A stretch of 64,000 nucleotides of DNA from contig NZ_JAAMPT010000206.1 of NCBI RefSeq assembly GCF_012911605.1, forward strand, positions 160,496 through 224,495, in the 5' to 3' direction. The notes under the pieces were generated by a model, which saw only the letters and a list, made by a program, of their open reading frames with translations, did not search any database and was not told where the DNA came from. Positions 17,613-27,049 of the stretch are shown here, piece after piece. Position 1 is the stretch's first letter. Each line of letters opens with the position of its first letter. Origin of the DNA: Flavobacterium solisilvae (GTDB lineage: Bacteria; Bacteroidota; Bacteroidia; Flavobacteriales; Flavobacteriaceae). A program made the translations under genes and the position numbers.

Positions 17613-18728
17613 ATGACCAAAAAAATACTCTTTATCCTTTTACTATTCAGTAGTATTTCGTTTTCACAAAACCCAAAACTTTCGCCTACAACCGAAGTAA
17701 GTATTTTTACCTGTGGACGTGGCGATCAATTGTATTCTACGTTTGGACATACGGCTTTACGAATAAAAGACACTGAAAATCAACTGGATGTTGTTTACAA
17801 TTATGGCACATTTGATTTTAGAACAGAGAATTTTTATCTAAAATTTGTGAAAGGCGATTTGCAATATTTCATGACAGCAACTTCGGTAGACGATTTTATC
17901 ATGGAATATCAAATGGACGAAAGAGAAGTTATTGAGCAAAAATTAAATCTTCCGTTAGAAAAAAAACAACAGCTTTTTGATAACTTGAATGCCAATTTAT
18001 TTTCAACCGAAAAATATTATACCTATAAATTTATCGATAAAAATTGTACCACAATGGTTGCCGATAAAATCAATGGAGTATTTGAAAAAAAATTGATTGA
18101 AAAAGTAGATGATAAATCGATTACGTATCGCGAGTTGTTATATCCTTATTTTGATGATTATTTTTGGTACAAACTGGGAATTAACATCATTTTTGGTGCA
18201 AAAACCGATGCTAAAGCGGAAAAATTATTCTTGCCAGTTGAACTTTTAAATAGTTTAGACCAAGCAAAAGTGGATGGAAAATCATTAGTTTCTGAGAAAA
18301 AAGTAGTTGTAAAAGGTAGCAAAAAATCGGTTTCGTTTTCTTTTTTCAATAGTATTTTTGTAGTTATTTCGGTACTTTTATTTATCGTTTTAATCAATAA
18401 ACGATTTATGTTTCTAAGTTATCTTTTTGTTTGTGGAATTTTGGGAATTTTTCTTTGCTTGGTAGGATTGTATTCGCAGCATCAAGAAGTTCTCTGTAAT
18501 TATAATGCGTTATTATTCAGTCCATTATTTGTGCTTTTACCTTTTATAAAAGGTCGTTTTTTGAAGAAAATAGTAATGTTAAACCTATTTCTTTTGTTGA
18601 TTTATATAGTTGTCATCATCACAAAACCTTATTTGGTTTTAATGATACCTTTTGTAGTAACAAACCTATATATTCTGCTAAAATTGAAGAAAAAAAGTCA
18701 AGAGAAATTATTGACCTCTGTAGAATAA
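17613..18728 (+). CDS. DUF4105 (Lnb-type periplasmic domain) membrane protein
   Basis: A 371-residue protein with a signal peptide ending SFSQ. A periplasmic DUF4105 domain follows, with CGRGDQLYSTFGHTALRI, NYGTFDF and later a KNCTTM motif holding the second conserved Cys. At least four C-terminal membrane helices occur (about 248-360). DUF4105 resembles the catalytic domain of Lnb, the intramolecular lipoprotein transacylase, which uses a Cys/His pair. A lipid acyl transfer role is therefore possible, but flavobacterial members are uncharacterised. It sits 6 bases after the PorV/PorQ-like gene. Its last 21 bases overlap the convergent glycosylphosphotransferase gene. Confidence 0.82.
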   Translation: MTKKILFILLLFSSISFSQNPKLSPTTEVSIFTCGRGDQLYSTFGHTALRIKDTENQLDVVYNYGTFDFRTENFYLKFVKGDLQYFMTATSVDDFIMEYQMDEREVIEQKLNLPLEKKQQLFDNLNANLFSTEKYYTYKFIDKNCTTMVADKINGVFEKKLIEKVDDKSITYRELLYPYFDDYFWYKLGINIIFGAKTDAKAEKLFLPVELLNSLDQAKVDGKSLVSEKKVVVKGSKKSVSFSFFNSIFVVISVLLFIVLINKRFMFLSYLFVCGILGIFLCLVGLYSQHQEVLCNYNALLFSPLFVLLPFIKGRFLKKIVMLNLFLLLIYIVVIITKPYLVLMIPFVVTNLYILLKLKKKSQEKLLTSVE

Positions 18729-20099
18729 AACGGTACTAAGCGTTTTAAAGATGATGTTGAAATCGAGAAAAAGACTTCGATGTTTGATGTAATACAAGTC
18801 GTATTGAAGTTTTATCAAACTGTCATCAATCGTTGCTCCATAAGAATAATTAACTTGTGCCCAACCAGTTAATCCTGGTTTTACAACGTGACGAGTTTCA
18901 TAGAAAGGCATGACTTCGGCAATTTCTTTAACAAAAACTGGTCGTTCTGGTCGTGGACCAATCACTGCCATATCACCTTTTAGTATATTGATAAACTGTG
19001 GAAATTCATCCAATCGTGATTTTCGTAAAAACTTTCCAAATGGAGTAATTCTTGTATCGTTAGTCGTTGCAAAAACTGCTCCATTTTTCTCAGCATTTTT
19101 TATCATCGTTCTAAATTTTACGATTTTAAAAACCTCTCCATTTTTCCCAACACGTTCTTGAACATAAAACAAACTTCCTCTATTACCAATTAGGTTTCCT
19201 ATGATAATTATGGGCAAAATTGCAATTCCAAATGCAATTCCTACTAATGAAGTTAATATTTCTAAAAACCGAACTGCAAGTAAGTATAAATGGTTTTGAT
19301 TACTTCTGCTAAAGGGGAAAAAACGATAAAAATCTCTAGAAACATACTGTACAGGAATTCTGTGCGTTATCGATTCATAGACTTGAGTATATTCTCTAAT
19401 AATAAAACCATTTTCTAACAAATAGATTAATTCATTGTATAAATCAACGGTAATTCCATCTGTTTTTTGAGAAGCAACTACAATTTCAGAAATGGCATTT
19501 TCTTTGACAAAAATATCTAATTCGTTAATTGGGATAACGCTCACCGAAATATTTTGAAGTGGTTTTGCACTACTATCAGAATTCACAAAACCTAAAACAC
19601 GATAATGTGGATCAACCGTAACTAAGCCGTTTATTAACTCTTCGGCTTGGTCTTGGTCACAAACTAGAATTACTTTTTTCAGAAACCTATTGGATGCAAA
19701 AAACTGAAGATAAATCATTCTCCAGAAGAAAAGCGCTCCAAAAATAGCAAAGAAAAAAATTAAAATTTGAAGACGATTATTAGGCAAAACAGGTGTGTAA
19801 ATTGGCGTTAACAAATACAATAATACTGTTGTTGATGACGTCAATATAATACTTTTTATTACCTGAAATTGATTACTCGCTACTTGGAGATTGTACATTT
19901 CGAATACAGAACCAAAGAACAATAGATATAAACAAAGTACAATAGTCCAATAGTAATTGGTTGTCGAAATATTGAAATAATCAAATTTAAAAACTACTCC
20001 AACAACATAAAGAGCTAAAAACACGAAAAAAACATCAAAAATTCTAAGAAGAACTTTTCTTTCTGAAACTTCAAAATGTATGTTTTTATACTTTTCCAC
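18708..20099 (-). CDS. Polyprenyl glycosylphosphotransferase (WbaP/WcaJ type), initiating enzyme
   Basis: A 463-residue polytopic phosphoglycosyltransferase. It has four to five N-terminal membrane helices, a central Rossmann-like domain (about 140-240), a further membrane helix and a C-terminal catalytic bacterial sugar transferase domain. That domain carries VKFRTM, KSRLDEFPQ, the KGDMAVIGPRP motif and PGLTGWAQVNY. Such enzymes transfer a sugar-1-phosphate from a nucleotide sugar to undecaprenyl phosphate at the inner membrane, starting glycan synthesis. It is the last gene of the minus-strand run and follows a 47-base gap containing a promoter-like sequence. It is the larger of two initiating enzymes in the window. 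Confidence 0.9.
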   Translation of the reverse strand: MEKYKNIHFEVSERKVLLRIFDVFFVFLALYVVGVVFKFDYFNISTTNYYWTIVLCLYLLFFGSVFEMYNLQVASNQFQVIKSIILTSSTTVLLYLLTPIYTPVLPNNRLQILIFFFAIFGALFFWRMIYLQFFASNRFLKKVILVCDQDQAEELINGLVTVDPHYRVLGFVNSDSSAKPLQNISVSVIPINELDIFVKENAISEIVVASQKTDGITVDLYNELIYLLENGFIIREYTQVYESITHRIPVQYVSRDFYRFFPFSRSNQNHLYLLAVRFLEILTSLVGIAFGIAILPIIIIGNLIGNRGSLFYVQERVGKNGEVFKIVKFRTMIKNAEKNGAVFATTNDTRITPFGKFLRKSRLDEFPQFINILKGDMAVIGPRPERPVFVKEIAEVMPFYETRHVVKPGLTGWAQVNYSYGATIDDSLIKLQYDLYYIKHRSLFLDFNIIFKTLSTVLFYRGQ

Positions 20100-20123
20100 G
20101 TTGTTTTAAAATCAATTATTGCA

Positions 20124-20155
20124 CAAAAATAACCATTTATCTTGGGTTATTTCAA
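20124..20155 (-). promoter_or_regulatory. Candidate promoter for the glycosylphosphotransferase gene
   Basis: Reading the minus strand: TTG (20155-20153), 21 bases, then TATTTTTG (20131-20124), which matches TAnnTTTG, 24 bases before the ATG. It would let the priming enzyme be made independently of the upstream glycosyltransferase genes. Confidence 0.45.
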
Positions 20156-21157
20156 CAAAGATTTCCACTCCTTTTTAACAATTTCCCAATCAAAATTATC
20201 AACCATTTTTTTGGCACCTAGACTCAAGCTATTGGCTAATTCTTTCTCCTCAAAAAGTCTGTCAATTTGATGAACCATATCTTTTAAATCATCATCAGCA
20301 ACTAATAAAGCAGTTTGATTATGAGTTAACAAATAAGGAATTCCGCCAACATTGGTTGAAATAACGGGTAAACCCAATGCCATGGCTTCAATAACGCTAA
20401 CTGGCGTATTATCAAAATGAGTAGTATTTATAAAAACATTGAAATCGGTTGAAAGAGTAATCCATTCTTTTTTTGACAATCTTCCGGTGAAAGTAACCTC
20501 AACGTTGCTTTCTTTGGCAAATTGAACGGTTTCTTCGAAGCTTTCATCCTTTTTTGGTCCAACCATAGTTAGAATAGCATTAGGATATTTTTTTTTGACT
20601 TCGATTAAAACCTTTACTGCCAAAATTGGATTATAAATCTTAGCAAAAGAACGAACCCAAAGCAGTCTTGGATAATCATATTCTCTTGATTGGAATGGAT
20701 AATTATCTATTTCAATGGTGTTTGGAATGTATTTTACATTGGTATATCCTGCTTTTTGAAACGTTTCAAATAAATAACGTGAAGGCGCAATATTTACAAA
20801 CGCATTTCTAAAAATTAACTTGGACAAATAGTGATTATTTTTCAATCGATTAGGCAAATCACCTCCGTGCAAATTTGGAATATAATTTACATTCAACAAT
20901 CGGCAGATTTGTGAAACAATCACAGCATACCAAAAATTGGATGTGCTGTAAGTATCAATTAAAACATAATCTACTTTTTTGGAATGCAAAATTGTCTTGT
21001 AAAACATATCCAACATTCTGGCTGCTTTGTTTTTTTTTGAAGAAGCAAAATATAGCTTAAAACCTTCTTTTTCTAACAAAGTTCCCAATGTTTCAATGGA
21101 AGTTACTGTTAATCCATGGGAAGATAATTTATTGCCTATGTATAATATCTTCTTCAT
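20147..21157 (-). CDS. Glycosyltransferase family 4 protein
   Basis: A 336-residue GT-B enzyme. The N-terminal acceptor half includes GNKLSSHGLTV. The C-terminal donor half includes RLLWVRSFAKIYNP, TFTGRLSKKEW, and the conserved Glu motif EAMALGLPVISTNVGGIPYLL, as in the GT4 family of retaining transferases. It probably adds a hexose or related sugar to a lipid-linked oligosaccharide at the cytoplasmic membrane face. Sugar and linkage cannot be read from sequence. It overlaps the O-antigen ligase gene by 29 bases. Confidence 0.85.
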   Translation of the reverse strand: MKKILYIGNKLSSHGLTVTSIETLGTLLEKEGFKLYFASSKKNKAARMLDMFYKTILHSKKVDYVLIDTYSTSNFWYAVIVSQICRLLNVNYIPNLHGGDLPNRLKNNHYLSKLIFRNAFVNIAPSRYLFETFQKAGYTNVKYIPNTIEIDNYPFQSREYDYPRLLWVRSFAKIYNPILAVKVLIEVKKKYPNAILTMVGPKKDESFEETVQFAKESNVEVTFTGRLSKKEWITLSTDFNVFINTTHFDNTPVSVIEAMALGLPVISTNVGGIPYLLTHNQTALLVADDDLKDMVHQIDRLFEEKELANSLSLGAKKMVDNFDWEIVKKEWKSLLK

Positions 21158-22475
21158 TAAAATAAACTTTTAATAGTGACAACGAGTAAATGAAAGCTGG
21201 CGCAGCAATTCGCATCGCAGCATGATTGATGGTTAACAACCAAAAAATTAAAAAGCTAAATAAAAATATATTCTGCTTATTATTGAGGTATAAAATAGCT
21301 GGAGTAAAAAGCAATATTAACAAAGCCATTATTCCAAATGAACCATGTTCTGCTAAAAGTCTTGTAACCTCATTATGGGAAGCGGCTTTGATACCAGTAG
21401 TTTCAAATCGCTCTTCTTTATTTTTTCCAACACCAACACCAAAAATTGGATTATCTACAAACATTTGGATTTCAGTTTCCATCAACTGTTCTCGTCCCGA
21501 TAATACACTTGCCTTTTCTTGTCCAATTGCGTCTTGATTAGCATAACGCTTATTGATCATTCCGCCTGTTTGAATAGAACTATAACCCCAAACAGCAATT
21601 CCTAAAAACAATGAAGCTACTAATGCTATGTTTATTTTTTGTTTTCCGTTTTCATTAATTCTACTATACAAGAAAAACACAAGTATCAATATCATTAATA
21701 ATCCAACATAAACGCCACCTCTTGAAAAAGTAATTATTCCTCTATTAGAACAAATAGCAAAAAGGATAACGTTTATAATCAATATTTTTTTTGTAGAAGA
21801 ATTTAAAAGAATTTGAACAAAAAACACAAACATACCCAATCCTAAAATTGTAGAAACTTGATTAGGACCAAAACCTCCTGAAGTAGCAAAATTTGAACTG
21901 GTGTTTGTAATTGTATCTTTAAGGTTATCTGGTGTATATAAAAACAAATAGGTTATTAAGCTAATTATAGGAAATCCAAGGATAGTAATTATATTTTTTA
22001 TTTGATCAAAACTTATAACTCTTTTATAACAATACAATGCTGAAAAAAACAAAGTTACTTCACCCAATAAATTAAATGCTATTGCTTTTCTAAAATCGGT
22101 ATCATAATTGAGTGTTTCTGTAGAAATAAATATAGCAGGAACTAAAAGCAATAAAAAGACAACATAAACGAAAGCTTTTTTATTTGTACCACTGTAAAAA
22201 ATTCCTAGTATCATATAAATAATAACGGAATATTTTCCAAACTCATGTAGAAAAACACCTTTGGTCATCCGCAAAAAAACCTCCAAGCCCACAATATATG
22301 CTGAAAAAAACAATACTTCATTATTCTTATTATTACTTCTAGCAATATGTATAACGCCAAAAAGAAATGCTACAACACCATATATTTTAGAAAGAAAAGG
22401 AACATAAAAAATTACTATTCCCAAAATAATATGAAAAAGGATAAATGGAATGTAAAGTGATTTTTCTTCTTTCAT
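21129..22475 (-). CDS. O-antigen ligase / polymerase (Wzy/WaaL-like) membrane protein
   Basis: A 448-residue protein with 10-12 hydrophobic segments and a large non-membrane loop (about 310-380) holding GREQLMETEIQMFVDNPIFGVGVGKNKE and ASHNEVTRLLAEHGSFG. This is the pattern of the Wzy_C / O-antigen ligase family, where loop Arg and His residues bind lipid-linked glycan. It could be a polymerase or a ligase attaching glycan to lipid A or protein; these cannot be told apart by eye. It lies between GT4 genes in the run with the ABC exporter, so a ligase role is attractive. Confidence 0.8.
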   Translation of the reverse strand: MKEEKSLYIPFILFHIILGIVIFYVPFLSKIYGVVAFLFGVIHIARSNNKNNEVLFFSAYIVGLEVFLRMTKGVFLHEFGKYSVIIYMILGIFYSGTNKKAFVYVVFLLLLVPAIFISTETLNYDTDFRKAIAFNLLGEVTLFFSALYCYKRVISFDQIKNIITILGFPIISLITYLFLYTPDNLKDTITNTSSNFATSGGFGPNQVSTILGLGMFVFFVQILLNSSTKKILIINVILFAICSNRGIITFSRGGVYVGLLMILILVFFLYSRINENGKQKINIALVASLFLGIAVWGYSSIQTGGMINKRYANQDAIGQEKASVLSGREQLMETEIQMFVDNPIFGVGVGKNKEERFETTGIKAASHNEVTRLLAEHGSFGIMALLILLFTPAILYLNNKQNIFLFSFLIFWLLTINHAAMRIAAPAFIYSLSLLKVYFNEEDIIHRQ

Positions 22476-22481
22476 TGGTTC

Positions 22482-23603
22482 TTAAAAAACGGTATTTTCA
22501 AGTTTGGATTTGTAATTTTCAAAAGTAAACAATTCCGCTACATTAGTTCCTTTACTAGATATATTCTTTAAAAGAGTTTCATTTTCGGTTACTACACTAC
22601 ATAAAACATTTGAAAATAAATCTGTTTCAACTAAATATCCATTTTGATTGTTTATATAATGAGAAATACTTCCAACATTAGAAACTATTGGAATTGTTCC
22701 ATAACAACAAGCTTCTGCTATTACTTTTGGAAAACCTTCCGATTTTGATGGAAGTAAAAAAAAGTGAGAATCAGCTAAAAGTTGATGAACTCTACCCGAT
22801 TCAAGAAAGCCATGAAAATTAACTTTATCACCAAGAAAAGAACTCAATTGCTTATATTTTTCCAAATTTTTGCCATCACCAACAAAATGAACTTTATTAA
22901 TTTTACTTAATGGAATATGTTTCAAAGCTTCTATTATTTCTGGAACTCCTTTTGCTTCATTCAATCTTCCCACAAAACAAAAAGTAAAAGGTAAATGAAA
23001 TGATTTAGTATTAGCGATTTCTTTTCCTCTTGAAATATCCTGTTCTGACAAACATGGATTTTCAAATGACAAACAATTTTTAGGTTGATTGTCCCAAAAT
23101 CCATTTATAGTTACTTTACACTTTGCTATATTTTTTTTGAGCCACCATCTTTGAATGCGATAAGACAAAGGCGGATTTTGTTGTTGCCAATTTCCAGCAT
23201 ATTTAACCCAAAAAGTATATTTTCTTGGGAGAAAGAAACTAAACAAGGGAAGCAAAAATAATCCCATACTTGTAGGAAGTCTGAGTTGTATTTCTGTTGC
23301 ATCTTTAACATTGGTTACAACTCTATTTATGATAATTGGAATTTTAAATAAAACACCTATTTTACTCCAAACCGTTATTCCTCCATAAGGAGGAATCGGA
23401 ACAAAGCGAATGTTTGTTTTAATATAAGGTAAAGAACTTTTTGGTGCTTCAGAATGATACAAACAACCTATATGAACTACTTCTTCCCAGTAATCCGCCA
23501 AAAAATTAACTTCATTAATGGTTGCACCCCAACCCACAACTTGATTGTTTTTATCTTTATAATGCTGTGTATGAGAAATAATAAGAAGTTTTTTACGCCT
23601 CAT
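22482..23603 (-). CDS. Glycosyltransferase family 4 protein
   Basis: A 373-residue GT-B protein. The donor half shows FCFVGRLNEAKGVPEI, VHFVGDGKNLEKY, VNFHGFL and FLLPSKSEGFPKVIAEACCYGTIPIVSNVGS, the GT4 E-x7-E type motif. The N-terminal half is unusually rich in aromatic and hydrophobic residues (LLPLFSFFLPRKYTFW), suggesting membrane association. It overlaps the next upstream GT4 gene by 11 bases and is 6 bases from the ligase gene, so it is part of one transcript. Acceptor and donor are unknown. Confidence 0.83.
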   Translation of the reverse strand: MRRKKLLIISHTQHYKDKNNQVVGWGATINEVNFLADYWEEVVHIGCLYHSEAPKSSLPYIKTNIRFVPIPPYGGITVWSKIGVLFKIPIIINRVVTNVKDATEIQLRLPTSMGLFLLPLFSFFLPRKYTFWVKYAGNWQQQNPPLSYRIQRWWLKKNIAKCKVTINGFWDNQPKNCLSFENPCLSEQDISRGKEIANTKSFHLPFTFCFVGRLNEAKGVPEIIEALKHIPLSKINKVHFVGDGKNLEKYKQLSSFLGDKVNFHGFLESGRVHQLLADSHFFLLPSKSEGFPKVIAEACCYGTIPIVSNVGSISHYINNQNGYLVETDLFSNVLCSVVTENETLLKNISSKGTNVAELFTFENYKSKLENTVF

Positions 23604-24687
23604 TTTCTATTATTTTGATATACTTTTCAACGATGATATTCCAATCAAATTTTTCGCTCCATTTTTTTGCTTGCTCAGAAAAAACAGAATAATTAGCCAT
23701 AATTTCAGAAATTGCTTTTTCTATTTCTTCAGGATTATGTTGATTCACTAAAAATCCAGAATATCCATTTTTAATTGCATCTGAAATCCCTGAATCTTTT
23801 GAACCTATAGCTGGAATTCCTAATATATTGGCTTCAAGAAGTGCTATTCCAAAACCTTCAAAATCATTTTTAATATGCTCACTCAACATTACAAAAATAG
23901 AACTCTTAGCTAACATCTCATTTTTTTCAACATCTGATAAAGCACCATAAAATGTAATATTTTCCAAAACTTCTAAAGACTTTGCTAGTGCTGTAAATTT
24001 TTCTTTCTCTGTTGGAATTCCAACACAATGGTAATGAATATTTGGATATGTTTCTTTTAAAAAAGATAACGCATTAATCATGTTTTGTTGTCCTTTTCTA
24101 AACGTAAGATTCCCTACTGTTATCAAATTCAAACTCTCTTGTTTATTCACTTTAATGTTTGAGAAATGACTGACTTCAATTCCGTTGTTAATCACTTGTA
24201 TTTGCAGTTTTGGATTTATTTCCAAAGCATTTTTCTTTGTAAATTCTGAAACTGCAATTAACGAATCAAATCGCTGCAAACTCCATTTTGTAAACTGCTG
24301 TGAAAAAAAACCTCCAGACTTAAGTTCTGAACCATGAAGTACTGCAACACATCTTTTACTTGAAAAAAAAGAGCGCAAAAATGCGCCTAACCACAACGAA
24401 AATTTCCCGGAACAAAGTATTATTTGATTTCTCTTTGCTAAATAAAATGCCTTTTTAATTCTATTAAAATAAGTCCATTTATTTCGTTTAATTCTAAAAA
24501 TTTTAAAGGATTGTTTTTCATCAAATTCTATATCTTCAATTTCGGAACGATGGTCGGTTACTACTGTAACTTCAAAACCTTTCTTTTTTAAATATTTTGA
24601 CAAAAAGTAAGCATGATTACCAATTCCACCAGGAAGTGGAGGAAATTCAGAAGATAATACCAGTATTCTTTTTTTATAATCTATCAA
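23593..24687 (-). CDS. Glycosyltransferase family 4 protein
   Basis: A 364-residue GT-B enzyme. The N-terminus has the acceptor-half pattern SSEFPPLPGGIGNHAYFLSKYL, typical of GT4 mannosyl/glucosyl-type transferases. The donor half has TVGNLTFRKGQQNMI, ITFYGAL and the Glu motif GFGIALLEANILGIPAIGSKDSGI. It is a retaining transferase using a nucleotide sugar. The 5' end overlaps the end of the GT2 gene by 14 bases. Specificity is not predictable. Confidence 0.85.
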   Translation of the reverse strand: MIDYKKRILVLSSEFPPLPGGIGNHAYFLSKYLKKKGFEVTVVTDHRSEIEDIEFDEKQSFKIFRIKRNKWTYFNRIKKAFYLAKRNQIILCSGKFSLWLGAFLRSFFSSKRCVAVLHGSELKSGGFFSQQFTKWSLQRFDSLIAVSEFTKKNALEINPKLQIQVINNGIEVSHFSNIKVNKQESLNLITVGNLTFRKGQQNMINALSFLKETYPNIHYHCVGIPTEKEKFTALAKSLEVLENITFYGALSDVEKNEMLAKSSIFVMLSEHIKNDFEGFGIALLEANILGIPAIGSKDSGISDAIKNGYSGFLVNQHNPEEIEKAISEIMANYSVFSEQAKKWSEKFDWNIIVEKYIKIIENEA

Positions 24688-26011
24688 CTTTTGCTCCTAC
24701 TTTTAATTTTTCACTCGCCAAACTCCATGATTTACCAACTTGAAACAAAATTAAAGGCAACAACAATGGTAAAACAAGAAATGATAACAGTTTTAATAAT
24801 TTACTTTTTTTAAACTTATAAGGTATAAAGGAAGGGAAAACATTTACCAAAATCATGAAAACGCTATTTCTATTTCCAAAATATTTTCTAGAAAGATATA
24901 AAACACTTGGTACTGGTCGTGGTCCAAAAAGTTTTTTTGGTCGCCAACCATCCCAACTTCCCATCTGTCTTAATCCGCCTTGACTAACTTTTAAATGTAT
25001 TCGTTTGGCTTTTGGATTTGAAATGTTTTTATATCCATTTAAGTAAGCACGAAGACCAAATTCTCCATCGCCCATTCTTTGTTTTTCAAATTGTAAATCA
25101 AATAAACCAATTTTTCTAAAAATATCTTTTTTAAGTAAAACATTTCCTGTATCCAATTGATCACTCCATCTAAAAAAACTATAATGAACAGGAACTTCTG
25201 CTCCTATTGTACTGATGGATACTCCACTAGACAAATCGGCATTAAAAAAATCTAATGTTTTAAGATGTTGTTCTATCCAATCATTTTCTACTAGAGAATC
25301 GTCATCATAAAGTAAAATATATTCTCCTTTTGCTGATTTTATAGCTTCGTTTCGTGCTTTCCAAAGTGCTTTTTCTTCTTGATACCAATATTTTAAGTCA
25401 AGTTTCCAACCTTTATAAAATTCTTCTTTGAAATTATCGGTTTGATCAACTACTATCACTTCAAAATTTTTATAGGTTTGATTTTCCAAATCCCTAAAAA
25501 CATCTTTTAAATATTCATATCGGTTTAACGTTGGAATTACTACAGAAATCAGCGGATTTTCTTTAACTAAAGTGCTTTCAAAACTACTGTAATCTTGATA
25601 TTGAATAAAGTTTTTTGAAAAATTATTTCGCTTTGCTTTTTGAGAATTCAAGAAACCCGAAATTTCTTTAAAAGGATTTTTTAGAGAAATTAATCTAAAA
25701 AACAATATGTAAAAAACCCAAGCTTTATGATAGTTTTTCCGAACAAAACGATATTCATCCTGCACAGGCAATTTACATTTTTCCCAAACATCTATACCTT
25801 TTTGTTCTTCATCTGAAATAAATCCTAATTGAAAAGCTCTCCAAGCCAAATCTCTTTCTTGTGCTTCTTGACTTTTATAACTTATATCTTTTTCTAATAA
25901 AATTTCATGCTTGTGAAGTGTTTCTTCAGTGGGGAAATAAGAAAAATTCTTGGTCGATTTTAAATTAAAATACCATATTGGCTTTATATATTTTAAAAAA
26001 CTAAATATCAT
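24674..26011 (-). CDS. Glycosyltransferase family 2 protein with N- and C-terminal extensions
   Basis: A 445-residue protein. A GT-A domain begins near residue 155 (PLISVVIPTLNRYEYL) with the metal-binding DDDS in YILLYDDDSLVENDW. After it comes the helix-rich acceptor region, with GDGEFGLRAYLNG in place of the usual ED motif. The ~150-residue N-terminal extension is unlike ordinary GT2 proteins and is rich in aromatic and charged residues. Near the C-terminus is a hydrophobic segment that could be a membrane anchor (LLSFLVLPLLLPLILFQV). It overlaps its neighbours at both ends. It may be a two-part enzyme; only the GT2 part is recognised. Confidence 0.8.
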   Translation of the reverse strand: MIFSFLKYIKPIWYFNLKSTKNFSYFPTEETLHKHEILLEKDISYKSQEAQERDLAWRAFQLGFISDEEQKGIDVWEKCKLPVQDEYRFVRKNYHKAWVFYILFFRLISLKNPFKEISGFLNSQKAKRNNFSKNFIQYQDYSSFESTLVKENPLISVVIPTLNRYEYLKDVFRDLENQTYKNFEVIVVDQTDNFKEEFYKGWKLDLKYWYQEEKALWKARNEAIKSAKGEYILLYDDDSLVENDWIEQHLKTLDFFNADLSSGVSISTIGAEVPVHYSFFRWSDQLDTGNVLLKKDIFRKIGLFDLQFEKQRMGDGEFGLRAYLNGYKNISNPKAKRIHLKVSQGGLRQMGSWDGWRPKKLFGPRPVPSVLYLSRKYFGNRNSVFMILVNVFPSFIPYKFKKSKLLKLLSFLVLPLLLPLILFQVGKSWSLASEKLKVGAKVDRL

Positions 26012-27047
26012 TTTTTATAAACTCAAGTATATTTTTTACAGAAAGGGTTTCTTTCCATAATTTTCTGTTTTCAATTTGCATTTTGACAAAATCTTTATCC
26101 TCAATATTCTGATGAAACTTTGCCACAACGTCTGCAATTTTTTTTCTTTCTTCCCATTCAACCCAGACTACGTGTTTTTTCCAATCAATAAAATTATCAA
26201 ATGGAAGAAGACAATCCGTATTAACAAAAACAGGAATTCTTCCCATCATTAGTGTTTCGTACAAACGTACTGAAAAATTTCCGGCTCCACGAACACATAC
26301 TACATAATCGGAATTTTTAATATTATCATAATATTCTAATGTAGTTTTAGTGCGTTCTTGTTCTGTATTGGCTCCAGCTCTGTAATTTTTACGATAAATA
26401 AAATTGGTTTTAACTTGATTAGATTGCTCAAAAGAGTGCAACAATTTTGCCCGCTCAAATGCCGAAGCAAACAATGGTTCATAATCTTTTCGGAATGGTT
26501 TTTTAAAAAATCGTTTTATATTTTCTTTTAAAAACTTTAAATATTCTTTATTTTTTTTGACAAAAGAAATATCGGCGTGACCACAAAAACCAATAACTGG
26601 TAATTCGCTTTTGGTTCGAACATCAATTTCTTTTTTATTATAAATTCGTTCAAAATGATCAGAAAGAGAAACGGGAAAACCTTTATTATTAGATGATAAT
26701 TTTGACTTAAAACCGCCCATTCTAAAAAAAATAATGTTTTTAAAATGTCCAAAATCCGAACCAAAATCGCCTGAAACATATCCAACCGCTTTTATGTTTT
26801 GTGCTTGACAAATTGAATTTATTTCAACTAGCTGTGATTTTGTATACGTATTTATCGGTTTTGGTATCAAATACACTGCTGCGTTAGAAATTTCATTAGT
26901 GTATTGATAATCATTACTTATATTCCAATTAGATTTCTCTTCAGATTGATTTGTCCAACCTTTGCTTGACCAAAAAGGTCGAGTTATTACAAACAAAGTC
27001 TTTTTGTTTATCTTTTCAAAATCGATATTTGGAATAAAAATTAGCAT
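26001..27047 (-). CDS. Exostosin-family (GT47-like) glycosyltransferase
   Basis: A 348-residue protein. The C-terminal part contains SDYVVCVRGAGNFSVRLYETL and MMGRIPVFVNTDCLLPFD. This matches the exostosin/GT47-like donor-binding half, where R-x-x-E-x-L...GRIPV is conserved. The family includes GT-B enzymes making heparan, pectin and, in bacteria, capsular glycans. The N-terminal half has no recognised motif. It starts 3 bases after the FkbM gene ends and overlaps the GT2 gene by 11 bases. Confidence 0.72.
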   Translation of the reverse strand: MLIFIPNIDFEKINKKTLFVITRPFWSSKGWTNQSEEKSNWNISNDYQYTNEISNAAVYLIPKPINTYTKSQLVEINSICQAQNIKAVGYVSGDFGSDFGHFKNIIFFRMGGFKSKLSSNNKGFPVSLSDHFERIYNKKEIDVRTKSELPVIGFCGHADISFVKKNKEYLKFLKENIKRFFKKPFRKDYEPLFASAFERAKLLHSFEQSNQVKTNFIYRKNYRAGANTEQERTKTTLEYYDNIKNSDYVVCVRGAGNFSVRLYETLMMGRIPVFVNTDCLLPFDNFIDWKKHVVWVEWEERKKIADVVAKFHQNIEDKDFVKMQIENRKLWKETLSVKNILEFIKNDI

Positions 27048-27049
27048 TT

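Noticed and set aside
18729..20099. Merging the large initiating transferase with the DUF4105 gene into one plus/minus unit
   Set aside because: The 21-base overlap is tail-to-tail and both have separate complete domain sets.
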